From Rutidosis leptorrhynchoides (lineage: Eukaryota; Streptophyta; Magnoliopsida; Asterales; Asteraceae), in assembly GCF_046630445.1 (NCBI RefSeq), contig NC_092333.1, forward strand, positions 1,822,001-1,886,000: a DNA stretch of 64,000 nucleotides, written 5' to 3'. The position numbers were made by a program, and so were the translations under genes. The notes beneath the pieces were generated by a model. The model made no database searches. It had not been told where the DNA came from and saw nothing but the letters and a program-made list of their open reading frames with translations. This document shows, one piece after another, positions 1-13,600 of the stretch; the stretch's first letter is position 1, and each line of letters starts with the position of its first letter.

Positions 1-1017
1 AACAACGTTACGTAACGATCATCAATCACACATCTTACGTAACCAGCATCATCTCTCTCCTTCTCAAGGTTAACAGGTTAGTTCTTTGTTGACTAGCACC
101 TACAGCCTTTATATGGAGCCTTCTGATCAGCGCACGTTATCGAAGGTGGACTTAATCACTTGGCCACCCCGTCGACATCATCATGTCGGCCAGGGTTATT
201 CACGGTAGCCGGACCGGAGAGCCTTGTTCTAAGATCCTTAAACCCCCCCCCCCCCTTTTACGCATTGAACATGCATATTAACCCTGTGGTAAAAATATGC
301 ATGATCAGAAATCACTACAACTGCTTCATTAACCATTAGTTTTTCACCATAACAAAATACAGTAACATTAACACCCATTTATGATCATACAAGTAGAAAG
401 CAACTTTCAACAACTTTAGCTACTCATTACCACTTTAATTGAAGACTTCCATTCATCAATTAGTGGGTAACTTACAAACATAATACTGTACATTTGAAGG
501 AACCATTAAACCACTATGTACAAATAGACAACGGGTACATGTGAAGGAACCATTGGACCTATAGTTACAAAATAGACCATGGTTATATTACTATTGCAAA
601 CAATGCAAGACGAAACTGCTAGGTGAACTCCCATTGGACCTATAGTTACTTCCTCCAACAATCAAAGCCTTAAAAGGGTAAAAAAAACATATACTTCTTA
701 TTCACTTCAATCACAACAATCCCAAGTTACTTCCTTTAACAATCAAAGCTTTAATTAATATTAGTCAAGCTCCATTCAGTTTCCAGATGTGCGAGGGTTT
801 GAAACTGTTTGATTTAAACGATATCGTTTTGAATATGGAAAAATTATATTTTTTGTATTGAAGAAGATGAAGATGACTCAATTTAGAGAAAAATGATATC
901 AAAATGATGAAATACTCTCCTGTGCGCCGCACATGAGGTACATTAACGGAGTTTGACTAGTGAACGTCAGGATTAGGGACCAATCGTGCAATATGTGTAA
1001 ACATTACAAGCATACAC

Positions 1018-1091
<74 letters not shown>
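1018..1091. repeat. (ATA)n microsatellite
   Basis: About 24 uninterrupted ATA units. An open frame crosses it on the minus strand only because the repeat encodes poly-isoleucine. Confidence 0.95.
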
Positions 1092-1093
<2 letters not shown>

Positions 1094-1416
1094 TACCGCA
1101 ACCCGCAAGGACTACAAAACCCACTAAATGGTTATCAATATATGTCACTCGATCATATAATTATTTGTGTCCAAAGTTAGTGAAAACACATACTTGTTTT
1201 TAACCAATTTTTCCAACATATTGAAACATTAATAAAAGTATAAAGCTATTTTTTTTTTAGCATTTCCTTCTAAAACATACTTAATAATTAATTGTGAAAT
1301 AAGCAACATATGTATATTAAGATTATTATCATCATATTTTATATTATTATATAATAATAAGAGTAGTGTCGTACTCCGTATATACAAACTATTTTTCCTC
1401 TAATTTTCAATTTATC

Positions 1417-1418
1417 TC

Positions 1419-1451
<33 letters not shown>

Positions 1452-1452
1452 A
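1417..1452. repeat. (ATCT)n microsatellite
   Basis: Tandem TATC/ATCT units preceded by a short TCTC run. Confidence 0.9.
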
Positions 1453-1571
1453 ATAACATTTGATATAAAGACAATGTAGGCTATTCATATGTGGTAACTA
1501 AAAATAAATGAAATTACAATCATACCTAAAATGAATAGTAAATCCCATGGTATCAATTGATATATAGTAAA

Positions 1572-1670
1572 GAAAAATGCTATAGCCACAAAAAATTTAC
1601 AAACAAAAGCCCACAAACTGATGTGGCCATGTGATCTGGATGTACACGTCATTTACTAACTGCCTCCATC
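1572..1670 (+). repeat. Left arm of a dispersed inverted repeat, possible MULE-type terminus
   Basis: The segment starts GAAAAATGCTATAGCCACAA and includes CACAAACTGATGTGGCCAT. Its reverse complement recurs with mismatches at 26070-26153 (GAGAAATGCTATGTTCACAA and CACAAACTGATGAGGCCAT). The nine bases outside each arm, TATAGTAAA on the left and TATACAAAT on the right, match at 6 of 9 positions. This fits a decayed target duplication but does not prove one. The arms could be the two ends of one old element now stretched by the Athila insertion, or two independent MITE copies. Confidence 0.5.
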
Positions 1671-3079
1671 TATTTAGGTATATTTATTTACTTAGATTTA
1701 ACAGCCTGTGCGTTGCACGGAGACTCCTAATCAAACTAATTTGAAGCATAAAATGTTATATCATTTAACGGTATGATAAAAATAATATCGTTGTGTATAA
1801 AATAAACATAACCTGCTTTATTATTTTTGTATAAACACATTCATGCTGTTTAACAAACAAAAATGCAAAATGGGTTCTAATATCTCAATGGTAAATACAA
1901 GGTTAATGTAAAACTGTTGTATTCGTTGAAAATTTCCGAAGTCTATAAATTAGACCAAACACTGGTTTTCAACACTTCTGTTTAGCTCTAAACACAATTT
2001 TTGCCACATCATTTTATGGCAACCTTCTGCGCACATCCAAGAAAAATCAACAACCAATAATCAACTTTCTTAATCCAAAGGTTATGATTCATATTAGTAG
2101 TTTTGTCAAATATACGGATATGAAGTACGAACAACATATATTAATAGATCGGTAACCATAAACAATTACATAAAAATAGATCGACAACCATCAGAATGAG
2201 TACCATTATGTACCAAATCATATTGGATTTGGTGTAATGTACTAAACACATTATAGAATATACCAATCACTCCCTGATTTTAACCAAAAAAAATGCCAAA
2301 AGATAATACATCGTTTATATTTTGATTATGACTTGTCATCCACGAGTAATTTTAAACAATTACACCTATTTGCTCATGTCAGAAGCTCCCAACAAACAAT
2401 GAGCTAAATAAGAGCTTAACTTTCAAATCATACGGTCATCGTCACTCAAAATCGTACTTCATGGTTTTAGAAGGCTTAAGGTAAATAATTTTGGAAAATG
2501 TTTCACGAATATGCAAACAATAATACAGCAAAAAGCAATCAAATGCAAGCAGCCAAACAATAAATAGGACATACCCGCTCTTCAACCTTCTCTTGTTGCT
2601 TCTTCATCTTTAATGTTACTTCCTTGAACTCATTATTACTCTCAACCTCTTTTCCTGGTATGTCTATTCAATGGTGAACTCGAGTAGTAGCCTACATTAG
2701 ACACAAAACTATATATTAGAAGAAACAAAACAGCATATATTAGCTCATTTAAATTATGTTTTATCTCAAACGAACTAAATAGGGCCAAATGGGATGGGAA
2801 TCCCCTAAATCTATTAACCTCCTAAAAGAAGTCATTTTTATCAAGTATATAATTTTATTACATTACATAGAGAACAAATATAAGTAAAAAGTGTGACCAG
2901 TAACTAATTTATTGATCAATTAATAAAATTATTCGACCCGCCCATTTCACCATACTTAAGTGTCACTTTCTACCTTGACATTGTGCATGAAAAACTTGTA
3001 AAATGAAATGGTGAATCGAAAGGGAGTATTATAAATGAAAGAAAATGTGGATTCAAGTATCGAGGCACTCTCTCATTAA
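1671..3079. other. Noncoding DNA with one exon-like scrap
   Basis: Mostly unassignable AT-rich sequence. On the minus strand around 2575-2665 a short lysine/glutamate-rich stretch (reading NEFKEVTLKMKKQQEKVEER) ends at a good donor-like GGTATGT. It could be the remains of a coiled-coil exon continuing the minus-strand scraps seen beyond the Athila element. There is no continuous gene here. Confidence 0.3.
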
Positions 3080-3084
3080 ATCTT

Positions 3085-5086
3085 TGATGTTTTAGCAGAG
3101 TGGTATAAAAATACTATTAATTTTAGCAGGAAATACTATTAAATACGATACAATTTTACACAAAATATTTATTTATTTATAGAATGGATATACTTAAACC
3201 TTGCTACAACACTTATAGGCAGTGTACCTAATCGTAGAGTAGTGTAGTTTTTTAATAAGTCCGGTTCGTTCCACAGGGAATCTTTTTAAACAAAGCTTAA
3301 CGCTATATTAGTTTACTTTTATAAAAATACAAATATATATAAGTAATATTATTATTATAAAGGGGGGTTTTTATCGTTTAATGACCGGTTTGTCGATTTT
3401 AAAACTTTAGTCGCAGTTAAAACCAAATGTAAAATATTAAAAATAAATACAAGACTTAAATTAAAGCGTAAAGTAAATAACGATAATGAAATTTCGAATA
3501 ATAAAAGTGCGATAAAATAAACTTGCGATAATTAAAAAGTACGATAATTAAAAGTGCAATTAAATACAATAACAATAAATAAAAATGCGATAATTAGAAG
3601 TGCAATTAAATATAAAATAAAGGAAATTAAATATGAAATAAAAGAATTATGCTTATTTAAACTTCCGTAATCATGATGTTTGACGTATTGATTTTAGTTT
3701 TATGCCCATGGGTTAATTGTCCTTTGTCCTGGATTATTTAATATGTCCGTCTGGTTTTTGTCCATAACAGTCCATCAGTCATAAATATAAAGTGCGAGTG
3801 TCCTCGTCAAATTATCCTTATACCCGAAGTTAAATATTCCAACTAATTGGGGATTTAAACTGTAACAAGATTTTAATACTTTATTTAATAATTACACCAG
3901 GATGTCGACTGAGTGTAATCCAAGGTTTTAATATTTTGTTATCAATTATACCAAGTGTCCTTGTACATAATTTCACCCCTGTTTTAATTATTCTAGTGGC
4001 TATTAATCCATTCCCGTGTCCGGTTAAATGAACGATTATTCGTACATATAAATACCCCGCCCATCGTGTCCGATCGAGTGTATATGGTAATTTATAGGGA
4101 CGCCCAATTGTAAATCTTTATATTAACATTAACAAACTATCATTTAGTTAAACAAATATAAAGCCCATTAATAGACCATAGTCTAATTTCCACAAGTGTC
4201 GTTCTTTTGTCCAAACCCCAATTATGGTACAAAGCCCAATTACCCAATTTTAGTAATTAGCCCAACATCATGATTACTTCGGATTAAATAAGCATAATAA
4301 TAACTTAGCTACGAGACATTAAATTAAAAAGGTTGAACATAACTTACAATGATTAAAAATAGCGTAGCGTTACACGGACAGAATTTCGACTTACACCCTT
4401 ACAATATTCGCTAACATACCCTTATTATTAGGATTTAAAATTAAAATTAAAATTAAAATATAAATTATATATATATTTTTACGTATATATTGAGAGAGAG
4501 ATAGATATTAGATGTAATATAAAATGATCAGAATTCGGTTGCTTTTATAGGGAGTTTCAAACTTTGGGGCTCCGCGACGCGCGGCATTTTTTGCCTTCAA
4601 ACTCCGCGAGTCGCGGAGTTTGTAAATACAGCTCACACAATTTGGAGTCTTTCTTGCCGACGGTTTTTATTTATTTATATAATATATAAATAATTATAAG
4701 AATTATTTAAATATTATATTATATTTATGTGCATAGTTGACTTGTAATTTTTAGTCCGTTGCGTCGAGCGTTGAGAGTTGACTCTGGTCCCGGTTCCGGA
4801 TTTTCGAACGTCCTTGCGTACAATTTAATATCTTGTACTTTGCGTTTTGAATCTTGTACTCTTGTAATTTCGAGACGTTTCTTATCAATAATTGGAACCT
4901 CTTTGATTGTCTTTTGTACTTTTGAGCTTTTTGGTCGTTTGTGTCTTCAATTCGTCGAATCTGTCTTTTGTCTTCACCTTTTATTATTTAAACGAATATC
5001 ATTTGTAAATAGAACAATTGCAACTAAAAGCTTGTCTTTCTTGAGGAATAATGCTATGAAATATATGTTCGTTTTTAGCATTATCA
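3085..5086 (-). repeat. Athila 3' LTR
   Basis: Collinear with 17599-19599 and almost identical. It contains a pair of GC palindromes in otherwise AT-rich DNA (4570-4584 and 4602-4618, the second containing CCGCGAGTCGCGG). The polypurine tract AAGTGTGGGAATATT, read on the minus strand, abuts it at 5087-5101. Confidence 0.95.
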
Positions 5087-7160
5087 AATATTCCCACACT
5101 TAAGCGTTGCTTGTCCTCAAGCAATATCGTCTTGAAATACTAGAATCACTTCTTTATTCTTCACACTTTGTACATCAGTGATTTCTATACGGCGGTATAA
5201 ACAATGGTAGTAACGATATGGTTTACAGTCCCACATGACTATAAAAATTTAGATCCATTAAGGAAATTGGATCTTTATGAAAACATTTGATCTTTTGAAA
5301 ATTAAATCTAGTTTTTACCCTAGATAAGTTTTCCGGAATAACCCTTCACCGGTGTTTGCAAAATATTTTTGTGGGTTTGGTGGGTTTCAGATTTGAAAAT
5401 TTTAGCTCAAAACTTATGGTTTTGTGTCACCCACTTGCTAACCTTGTATTTGGAAAGCAACACGTCCAGTTTACTTGTCCCGTATATTACCTTTCGGTAA
5501 ACTACCGTCCGATTGTAAAGGAAAGCGTTGAACAAGTAACTGTTAAGGCAATGTCCCCTGACATGCTTTTAATTATGGTCTATAACGTGTCGGACGCAAT
5601 TACTATCCTTGGTAGGAGCAATAGTAAAGCTCACCCTTATGATTTTTCGGTCTGGCACAAGGTCCTGTCTTTGACCACTATGCAACCACCGTTCTTACGG
5701 TTGACACCCGATTTGGTTCAGGTGACCTAATGAATTCCAGGTGAATTCCTAGAATTTTACGTTCAATGGTAATGAACGCATTGAAAATAGGGTTTTCAGA
5801 AAACAAATCGGTTTGTAATTTTGATCAAAATATTTTCTCGTTCAAGCTCGAGTTTAGATATCATTGAATTTCATGAGTTTGTAATTCTCAATCTTTAAGG
5901 TCAATCTCAAGGATTGAGTAATATCAGGCTTAAAAGCTGATTTTTGATCTTTTAAGGAGATTATCCTTTCTGGGGATCTGATTCATTAGTCTTATCCAGC
6001 TAATTTGCATGGTGCCCCCCATTTTACGAGATAAATCCTTCTCATGGTTAGGATAAATCTGACCACTTGGCGACCCTGTTTAATGCTGAGGTCCGTGGAT
6101 TTCCTGCTGATTTTAGTGAATACTTTTCTAGATTTTTCGTTAACCTACAGCTGGTCTGGACGACAACTTCCTGACTTAAATCAAGAAGCACGTTTCTTTT
6201 TCGGAAGATTTTACTTCCTTTTAATGATGGAATTGATTCATCGTGTAGATCCATCTCTTCTTTTCTTTCATCGGGTAAAACAGTTTAGTTTAGTCCAAAG
6301 CAAAAGTATTTTCAGTTATTTGTTACAAATATATGTGACATATGTTTAAGATAACTTGGTAAATTTTCCCACACTTGGCTTTTATTTTCCTTTTTATCGT
6401 CCTCTATTCCATTTTAAATGAATTTTAACATTTTGGTTTGTTTCTCAATTTATGTCCTTTCTGAGGTAACAATAAGTTCGGTGTTAAAACCTAGTTTTAT
6501 CGTTCATAAATATGTATAAACATGATTTTGAGTTCATTTAATTGAAAATTTTTAAAAATTTTACTAGAATTGGGTAGTCAGTATATAAGACTAGGGCTGT
6601 TCTTTATTATCAGAGAGCACTAGATTCTAATACAACTACTGCTTTACTAGTATTTTTAATGGTAACCAAGTGTTTAAGATAAAAATTATAAAATTCGAAA
6701 GAATTTAACCCCTTCCCACACTTAAGATCTTGCAACGCCCTCATTTGTAAGAAATCAGTAACAATTTAAATTATTGAGGGTGATTTGTGTGAAAATGATT
6801 AAATTTTACCAAAATTTCCAAATATATTGGCGTTTGTTTGCTGAATGATAAATGGTGCACATCATTTGTTCATTCCGTCTTGTTGTTATTTCACATATAT
6901 TTTGCATCTTGTCGTCAAAATTAGTTGCTTTTGCTGAACTTAATGCCAGTCTTTGAAAATGCGTTGTTTTACCCTGTTGTGTACATAAGATAAACTGCAA
7001 ACATATATACATATTTTTGAAGTTTGGTATATTACCCCACATTCAAAAATTATTAAAATCTAAGAATAAAAGTTAGAAAATTATAAAAACTATTACAATA
7101 TTAACATAAGTATTAAACGTATCAATATTACAAATTACAAAATAAATAAAACTAAGTAGA
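5087..7160 (-). other. Athila 3' noncoding segment
   Basis: About 2.1 kb between the last ORF and the polypurine tract. The short open frames on either strand show no recognisable protein. Long 3' noncoding stretches are usual in Athila elements. Confidence 0.7.
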
Positions 7161-8513
7161 CTAGGGATGATACTGGTACCAATAGGGGTTCCATGCATAA
7201 CCATAGGTGCTATAAAATGCTTCGGCAGTGTTATACGTAGGATACAGTGGTTGCATCTCTATAGACCAGGGAGGGAATATGGGTTTTGGCGTAGGAATAT
7301 AGTTTCTACCTATATGTTGGCAATGAGCTATGATTTGGTTTTGATGAACTTGCCAATCTTTAAATACTCTCTGTCTAGCATTTTCGTACTCCTGTGAAGC
7401 TATAAACATTTGCACTTCTTGCATTTCATTTCCCCCTCCTACATTACCTTGCTGTTGGTTTCTCTCAACATGTGGATGTCTACCATGGTATTGTACTGCG
7501 GCGTTATTTCGCCTCTTCAAAACTTTCGCACCATGGTATACATTTAAACCTATTGTATCGCGGGGTTCTGGTTCTTCGACTAATAATCCCCCCCGACTTA
7601 TATCCACACCGAGATATTCAGCAATCAAAGTAATAAAAATACCACCTCCTATTATGCTATGCGGTCTCATCCCCCTAACCATAGCTGATAAATAATAACC
7701 CACACAATAAGGTATACTTACAGTGCTTTGTGGGTCTCGAATACACATATGGTAAAACAAATCCTGTTCATTTACCTTTTCCTTGTTCTTACCTCTTTGT
7801 GTAATCGAATTAGCTAAAAATCTATGAATCACTCTTAATTCAGCTCTATCTATATCCAAATAAGAGTAATTTCCCCCTTTGAATTGGTGATGGCTTGTCA
7901 TTTGACTCCATACACCATGTGTATCAAAATTTTCATCTATTTTTCTACCATTTAGTATCAACCCTCTACAATCGGCAGATGCTAACTCCTCAGGCGTATA
8001 TATACGTAAAGCCTGAGCCATGTCTAGTAAAGACATGTGGTGCATCGAACCTCCTAACAAAAATCTAATAAAAGATCGATCGGTTAAACTAGCTACCCGA
8101 TCATTTAATTCTATACTACACAACAATTCTTCACACCATACTTTATATACAGGTCTACGCATGGTGAATAAACGTACCCAGTCATTAAAAGTAGAATTAC
8201 CATACCTCTGTGCAAGTAATTCCCTAATTGGCCCGGCCAATTCTACAGCTTCTAATCGTCCCCATTCTATGACCCTAGGTACCTCAACAACTTTAGAATG
8301 AAGAGTTTGCAAACCCCTTTGATATTTTGGATAATCTATCCAAAGTCTCTCAAATCTCAGGTTCGGGTGCAAATCTTCCAATTGCATATCAGAAAATGTC
8401 ATGACTGGATGAGGTATATCTTGCTTGTAGTAGTTATCCACCTCCTGTTGTTTCGCATTCTCAGCAGGAGCATTGCGAGCTTGGGATGAAGATTCACCCC
8501 TTTCAGCCTGCAA
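7161..8513 (-). CDS. ATHILA-type ORF in env position, function unknown
   Basis: A 450-codon open frame downstream of integrase in the Athila element, starting with ATG (MQAERGESSSQARN). I recognise it as the plant ATHILA-type protein, from motifs such as FERLWIDYPKYQRGL and FIRFLLGGSMHHMS. In this family it occupies the place of a retroviral env gene and was once called env-like, but I see no signal peptide, hydrophobic anchor or cleavage site. The C-terminus is rich in Q, N, Y and P (NPYWYQYHP). It is open over its whole length although the element's gag-pol is broken. A 2.1-kb noncoding spacer separates it from integrase. How it is expressed cannot be read from this sequence. Confidence 0.8.
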   Translation of the reverse strand: MQAERGESSSQARNAPAENAKQQEVDNYYKQDIPHPVMTFSDMQLEDLHPNLRFERLWIDYPKYQRGLQTLHSKVVEVPRVIEWGRLEAVELAGPIRELLAQRYGNSTFNDWVRLFTMRRPVYKVWCEELLCSIELNDRVASLTDRSFIRFLLGGSMHHMSLLDMAQALRIYTPEELASADCRGLILNGRKIDENFDTHGVWSQMTSHHQFKGGNYSYLDIDRAELRVIHRFLANSITQRGKNKEKVNEQDLFYHMCIRDPQSTVSIPYCVGYYLSAMVRGMRPHSIIGGGIFITLIAEYLGVDISRGGLLVEEPEPRDTIGLNVYHGAKVLKRRNNAAVQYHGRHPHVERNQQQGNVGGGNEMQEVQMFIASQEYENARQRVFKDWQVHQNQIIAHCQHIGRNYIPTPKPIFPPWSIEMQPLYPTYNTAEAFYSTYGYAWNPYWYQYHP

Positions 8514-10631
8514 AACACATCAAACACAATTTTTGTGCATCCAAATATGCATTAGTGTCAGCAAAATCATCAATCAAAATAATTACAATGACATGATCAA
8601 TTTATATCAAACTTAAGCTCATTTTCACATTTTTATCAAATCTACACTTTTCAAATAAGCATATACGAAAATGTTCGCCAAGTTCATAAGCATTCAACTC
8701 AAATAACATGTCAAAATAATCATTACTAGCAATTAAACAAGTTTCAAATGGCATTATCTCTCAAAAATCAAGTTCATGAATTTTAGACTTGAAAAAGTCC
8801 ACTTTAATTCTCAAAATCATGTTTAGGCTCAAAGTTTGGATCATTTAACTACCTAAACATGTTACACTACTTAATTTAACAACAATTCATGACAAAAATC
8901 GGCCATAACCTGTTTATATCAAAAAGCCCCAAATTTGCTCAAGAACACAAACCCTAGATTACTCAAAATTTGAAGTTTAAGGCTTCTAATCATGTTAAAC
9001 AGCATCAATCTAGGTTATACAAGCATAATACATAAACAATTTAAGCCTAATTACACTAAAAAGAATCAAAATCAAATTGGGGAAAAAATTGCTCAAGAAC
9101 ACTAATTTTTGGATTAAATGGTGTTTAGGTGTAGAAATTTACCGTTTTTCTTGAGTAATTCCTTGATAGCATCCTTCTCAACATGATTTTAGTAAAAGAT
9201 TTGATGATTAACGGTTAAAAATTGTGATTTTGGGGGTGTTTTTGCGTGTTTTTTCGGCAGTTATTTTCGCAGTGTTTTCTTTTTGTGGTGTGTGGTTTGA
9301 GACTGATCAGTTCGATCAGCTTTTATTTTTTTTCTATAATTTGGTCCCTCCGCGAGTCGCGGGGTTTAAAGCTTCAAACTCGGCGAGTCGCGGAGTTTTT
9401 TTTTTTTTTTTTTTTAACATCTTATATTAATTAAAACAATTAAGTAACTAATTTTTAAAATTTTGTTTCCCTTGTTATTTAGGAGGAGGTCGTTTCGGAT
9501 CGATGTCCTAGTCCGTCCCTCGACAAAATTTTAAAATTTGTCTTTTTATAGCGATTGTTTTAAAAGCTAAGATTTTTGGGTTTTTTTAATGTTTTTGGCA
9601 TACTTTAATTCAATAAGATTAAAAATAATGATAATAAAAGTTCTCGTCCCTCCCTTGGGTAAAGCAATTTCGGTTCAAAGACCTAGTCTTCAACTTACGA
9701 CGAATTTTAAAAATCATATTTTTAACTTAATGAGATAAAGTAAATTTTTGTTTTTAAATTCACACAATTTAAATATAAAATTCAAAATTAATATTAAAAA
9801 TTCGCATCAAACTTTAAAATTTGAAATGCATAAAATTAAAAATTCATATTTTAAAAATTAAAAATTCACACCAAACTTAATTTAAAAATTCATATTATAA
9901 ATTCACACCAAACTTATATAAATTTTTTTCAAATATTTACAATTTTAAATATATTGTTTTTACAAAGTTTACAATATTAATTTAAGATTTATATATTAAT
10001 TTTAAAAACATGGTAAAAATAAAATTAAAAATCTTTTTAGCTTTTTATCCCACTTTAATCAATCAAATATTATCAAAAATATGCGCCCCTCTTTTCGGTA
10101 AAGTAATTTCGATTTCAAGACCTAATTTAACTCATGACGAATTTTTGAAATATTTTGAGTTGATTGATTAAAGATATTTATACCTTAAGAATAAACGTTA
10201 AATTTCGCAGTGATGTAATAAATTTTTGAATGATATCAATAATTTCGGTCGCCAAACCTAATTTTATTCAATACCAATTTAATACTTTATAGCGAACAAA
10301 TTAGCGTTTATTATCAAAAGGTTAAAAATAAAAAAAAATAAAATAAAAACTGTACAGACTTACCTGTGAAAGACCATTCGGGTTTCATTTTCGAGAACTA
10401 CACGAAAACAGACAATCTAACTCTAACAGAAATACATATTATCCTTTAAAGACTTGATTCTCCCCACACTTAGTTAGCTGTGGTGTCGAAATTGTGATTA
10501 ACTTCGTTGTCGACTTCCATCGGACTATCTATGTAGTGTTTAACTCTGTGACCATTAACTTTAAATTCAATCCCATTTGAATTTATTAATTCTATCGTTC
10601 CGTATGGGAAAACTCTTTTGACTATGAATGG
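8514..10631 (-). other. Athila spacer between integrase and the env-position ORF
   Basis: AT-rich, with no credible ORF. It contains a GC palindrome pair at 9349-9362 and 9380-9394, followed by a 20-base poly-T run. Repeated phrases such as AAAATTCACACCAAACTT occur around 9780-9920. Confidence 0.7.
9349..9394. repeat. Internal GC palindrome pair of Athila
   Basis: Two hyphenated palindromes, CTCCGCGAGTCGCGG and CTCGGCGAGTCGCGG, start 31 bases apart in AT-rich surroundings. They match the pairs in both LTRs and at 17078-17122. Confidence 0.85.
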
Positions 10632-13600
10632 TCAAGACCATCTTGATTTCAATTTTCCAGGAAATAGCTTGAATCGTGAATTGAAAAGAAGAACTCTGTC
10701 TCCTTCTTTAAATTCTTTTGAACTTCTGATTCTTTTATCATGCCATTTCTTCGTTCTTTCTTTATAGATTAACGAATTTTCGTATGCTTCATGTCTTAAT
10801 TCTTCTAATTCGTTTAGTTGACTTAATCGTAGACGTCCGGCTTCATGTAAATCAAGATTACATGTCTTCAAAGCCCAAAATGCTTTGTGTTCAATTTCTA
10901 CTGGAAGATGACATGCTTTTCCATAAACAAGTCTAAAAGGTGTGGTTTCAATTGGAGTTTTGTAGGCTGTTCTAAAAGTCCAGAGTGCATCCTCCAATTT
11001 AATGGACCATTCCTTCGGATTTGATCCTACGGTTTTCTCTAGAATACGTTTTAAAGCTCGGTTGGCATTTTCAACTTGTCCACTTGTTTGTGGATGATAT
11101 GCGGTGGAGAATTTATGAGTTACTCCATATCTTTTAAGAACTTTCTCAAGTTGATTATTACAGAAATGGGTACCCCGATCACTTATTAAAGCTTTCGGTG
11201 TTCCAAACCTTGCAAAAAGACGTTTTAAGAAGTTCACTACAACTCGTGCATCGTTAGTTGGGAGAGCTTGTGCTTCCGCCCATTTAGATACATAATCAAT
11301 GGCTACGAGAATATAGAGATTATTATGAGATTTTGGAAATGGACCCATAAAGTCAATACCCCAAATGTCAAATACTTCACATACTTGGATGACATTTTGT
11401 GGCATTTCATCACGTTAACTTATTTTTCCTGCCCTTTGACAAGCATCACAGGATTTGCAAAGAATGTGTGCATCTTTGTAAATTGTAGGCCAATAGAATT
11501 CAGCATCATAAACTTTTCTTGCTGTTAGTTGAGGCCCATAATGCCCTCCTGTTGGTCCTGTGTGACAATGGTTTAATATTTTACTAGCTTCATCTCCAAA
11601 TACACATTGGCGTATTATTCCATCGGAACAACTTTTAAACAGGTGTGGATCTTCCCAAAAATAGTGTTTTATATCACTGAAGAATTTCTTTCGTCTTTGG
11701 TACGATAATCCTTTTTCAAGGAATCCACAAACTAAGTAGTTTGCATAGTCTGCAAACCATGGAATTTCTTTATAATCTATCTTCAATAGATATTCATCAG
11801 GAAAGTTGTCTTGTATGGCCGATTCATTTAGAACTTATAATTCGGGATTTTCAAGACGAGAAAGATGATCAGCGGCGAGATTTTCTGCTCCTCTTTTATC
11901 TCGAATTTCAATATCAAACTCTTGTAAGAGCAAGATCCAACGGATTAATCTTGGTTTAGCATCTTGTTTTGAAAATAGGTATCTAAGAGCAGAATGGTCG
12001 GTATAGACCACCGTTTTTGCTAGAACGAGATATGATCGAAATTTGTCAAAAGCAAAGACAATAGCAAGGAGTTCTTTTTCAGTAGTTGTATAGTTCGTTT
12101 GTGCTCCTTGTAACGTCTTACTAGCATAATATATAGGTTGAAATCGTTTTTCAATCCTTTGTCCTAAAACGGCTCCCATTGTAAAATCACTTGCATCGCA
12201 CATTAGTTCAAATGGTAGATTCCAATTTGGTGTTATCATGATCGGTGCATTAGTGAGTTTCTCTTTAAGAATATTAAAATATTTGATACACTCATCTGAA
12301 AAGATGAATGGAGCATCCTTTTCTAGGAGTTTATTCATAGGAGTGGCAATTTTAGAAAAATAATTTATGAAACGTCGGTAAAATCCGGCATGCCCTAGAA
12401 AACTCCTAACTCCTCTAACATTGGTGGGATGTGGAAGTTTAGCAATTACATCTACTTTAGCTCTATCCACTTCAATTCCTTCTTTTGAAATTTTATGTCC
12501 AAGAACGATGCCTTCTTTAACCATGAAATGGCATTTCTCCCAATTAAGTACTAGATTTGATTGTTCGCATCTAATAAGCATTCGTTCAAGATTAACTAGA
12601 CATGATTCAAATGTATCACCGAAGACTGAAAAGTCATCCATGAAAACTTCCATGCATTCTTCTATCATGTCATGAAAAATCGCCATCATACACCTTTGAA
12701 AGGTTGCAGGGGCGTTGCAAAGTCCAAATGGCATGCGTTTGTAAGCAAAAGTACCATAAGGGCACGTGAATGTGGTTTTCTCTTGATCCTCGGGTGCTAT
12801 TGGAATTTGAAAATATCCGGAAAATCCATCTAGAAAACAATAGTAACTATTTCCGGCTAATCTTTCCAACATTTGATCTATGAAAGGTAAGGGAAAGTGA
12901 TCTTTTCTGGTGGCGTCATTTAATTTTCTATAATCAATACACACACGCCATCCTGTTACAGTCCTAGTAGGAATAAGCTCATTTTTCTCATTTGTAATGA
13001 CAGTCATGCCACCCTTCTTAGGTACGCATTGGACTGGGCTTACCCATGGACTATCAGAGATTGGATAAATTAAACCTGCGTCTAGCAGTTTAATAATCTC
13101 TTTCTTAACTACATCTTGCATATTAGGATTTAGTCTTCGTTGGCGTTGCACATACGTTTTATGACCTTCTTCCATAAGGATTTTATGTGTGCAATACGAA
13201 GGACTTATTCCTTTAATATCATGAATCTTCCATGCAATGGCTGGTTTATGAGCTTTCAACACAGAAATGAGTTGTGATTTCTCATTTTCAGTAAGAGAAG
13301 ACGATATTATTACAGTTAATTCAGATTCACCATGTAAATAAGCGTATTTCAAATGGTTTGGAAGTGGCTTTAACTCTAATTTCGGAGGTTCTTCTATCGA
13401 TGATTTGTATCGATATCTGTCTTCTTCTTTTAGCATTTGGATTTCTTCTGTTGTTGGCTCATATCCATTAGCTATAAGTGTAGCTAACATTTCAGCTTCA
13501 TCAATTAGTTCATTACCTTCTCCTAAAGAACATTCTCCTGTTCCTTGTAATTCTGAAAATTCTTCTAATAATTCTGCATGTGCATCTATAGTTTGAATAT

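Larger units (their letters stand above)
1..1571. other. Noncoding DNA with simple repeats
   Basis: No reading frame here resembles a protein. A run of 13 C lies at 243-255, and two microsatellites are listed separately. Positions 480-770 contain locally repeated phrases (for example GAAGGAACCATT twice, and CCTATAGTTAC twice), suggesting small local duplications. I cannot assign a function. Confidence 0.6.

Noticed and set aside
957-1148. Minus-strand ORF with a long isoleucine run
   Set aside because: It is the (ATA)n microsatellite read as codons; no protein features outside it.
4759-5103. Plus-strand ORF in the Athila LTR (repeated in part at 19416)
   Set aside because: Antisense to the element, crosses the LTR edge and matches no protein family I know.
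5356-5730. 124-codon plus-strand ORF in Athila 3' noncoding DNA
   Set aside because: Antisense to the element, without recognisable motifs; long chance frames occur in this G-containing stretch.
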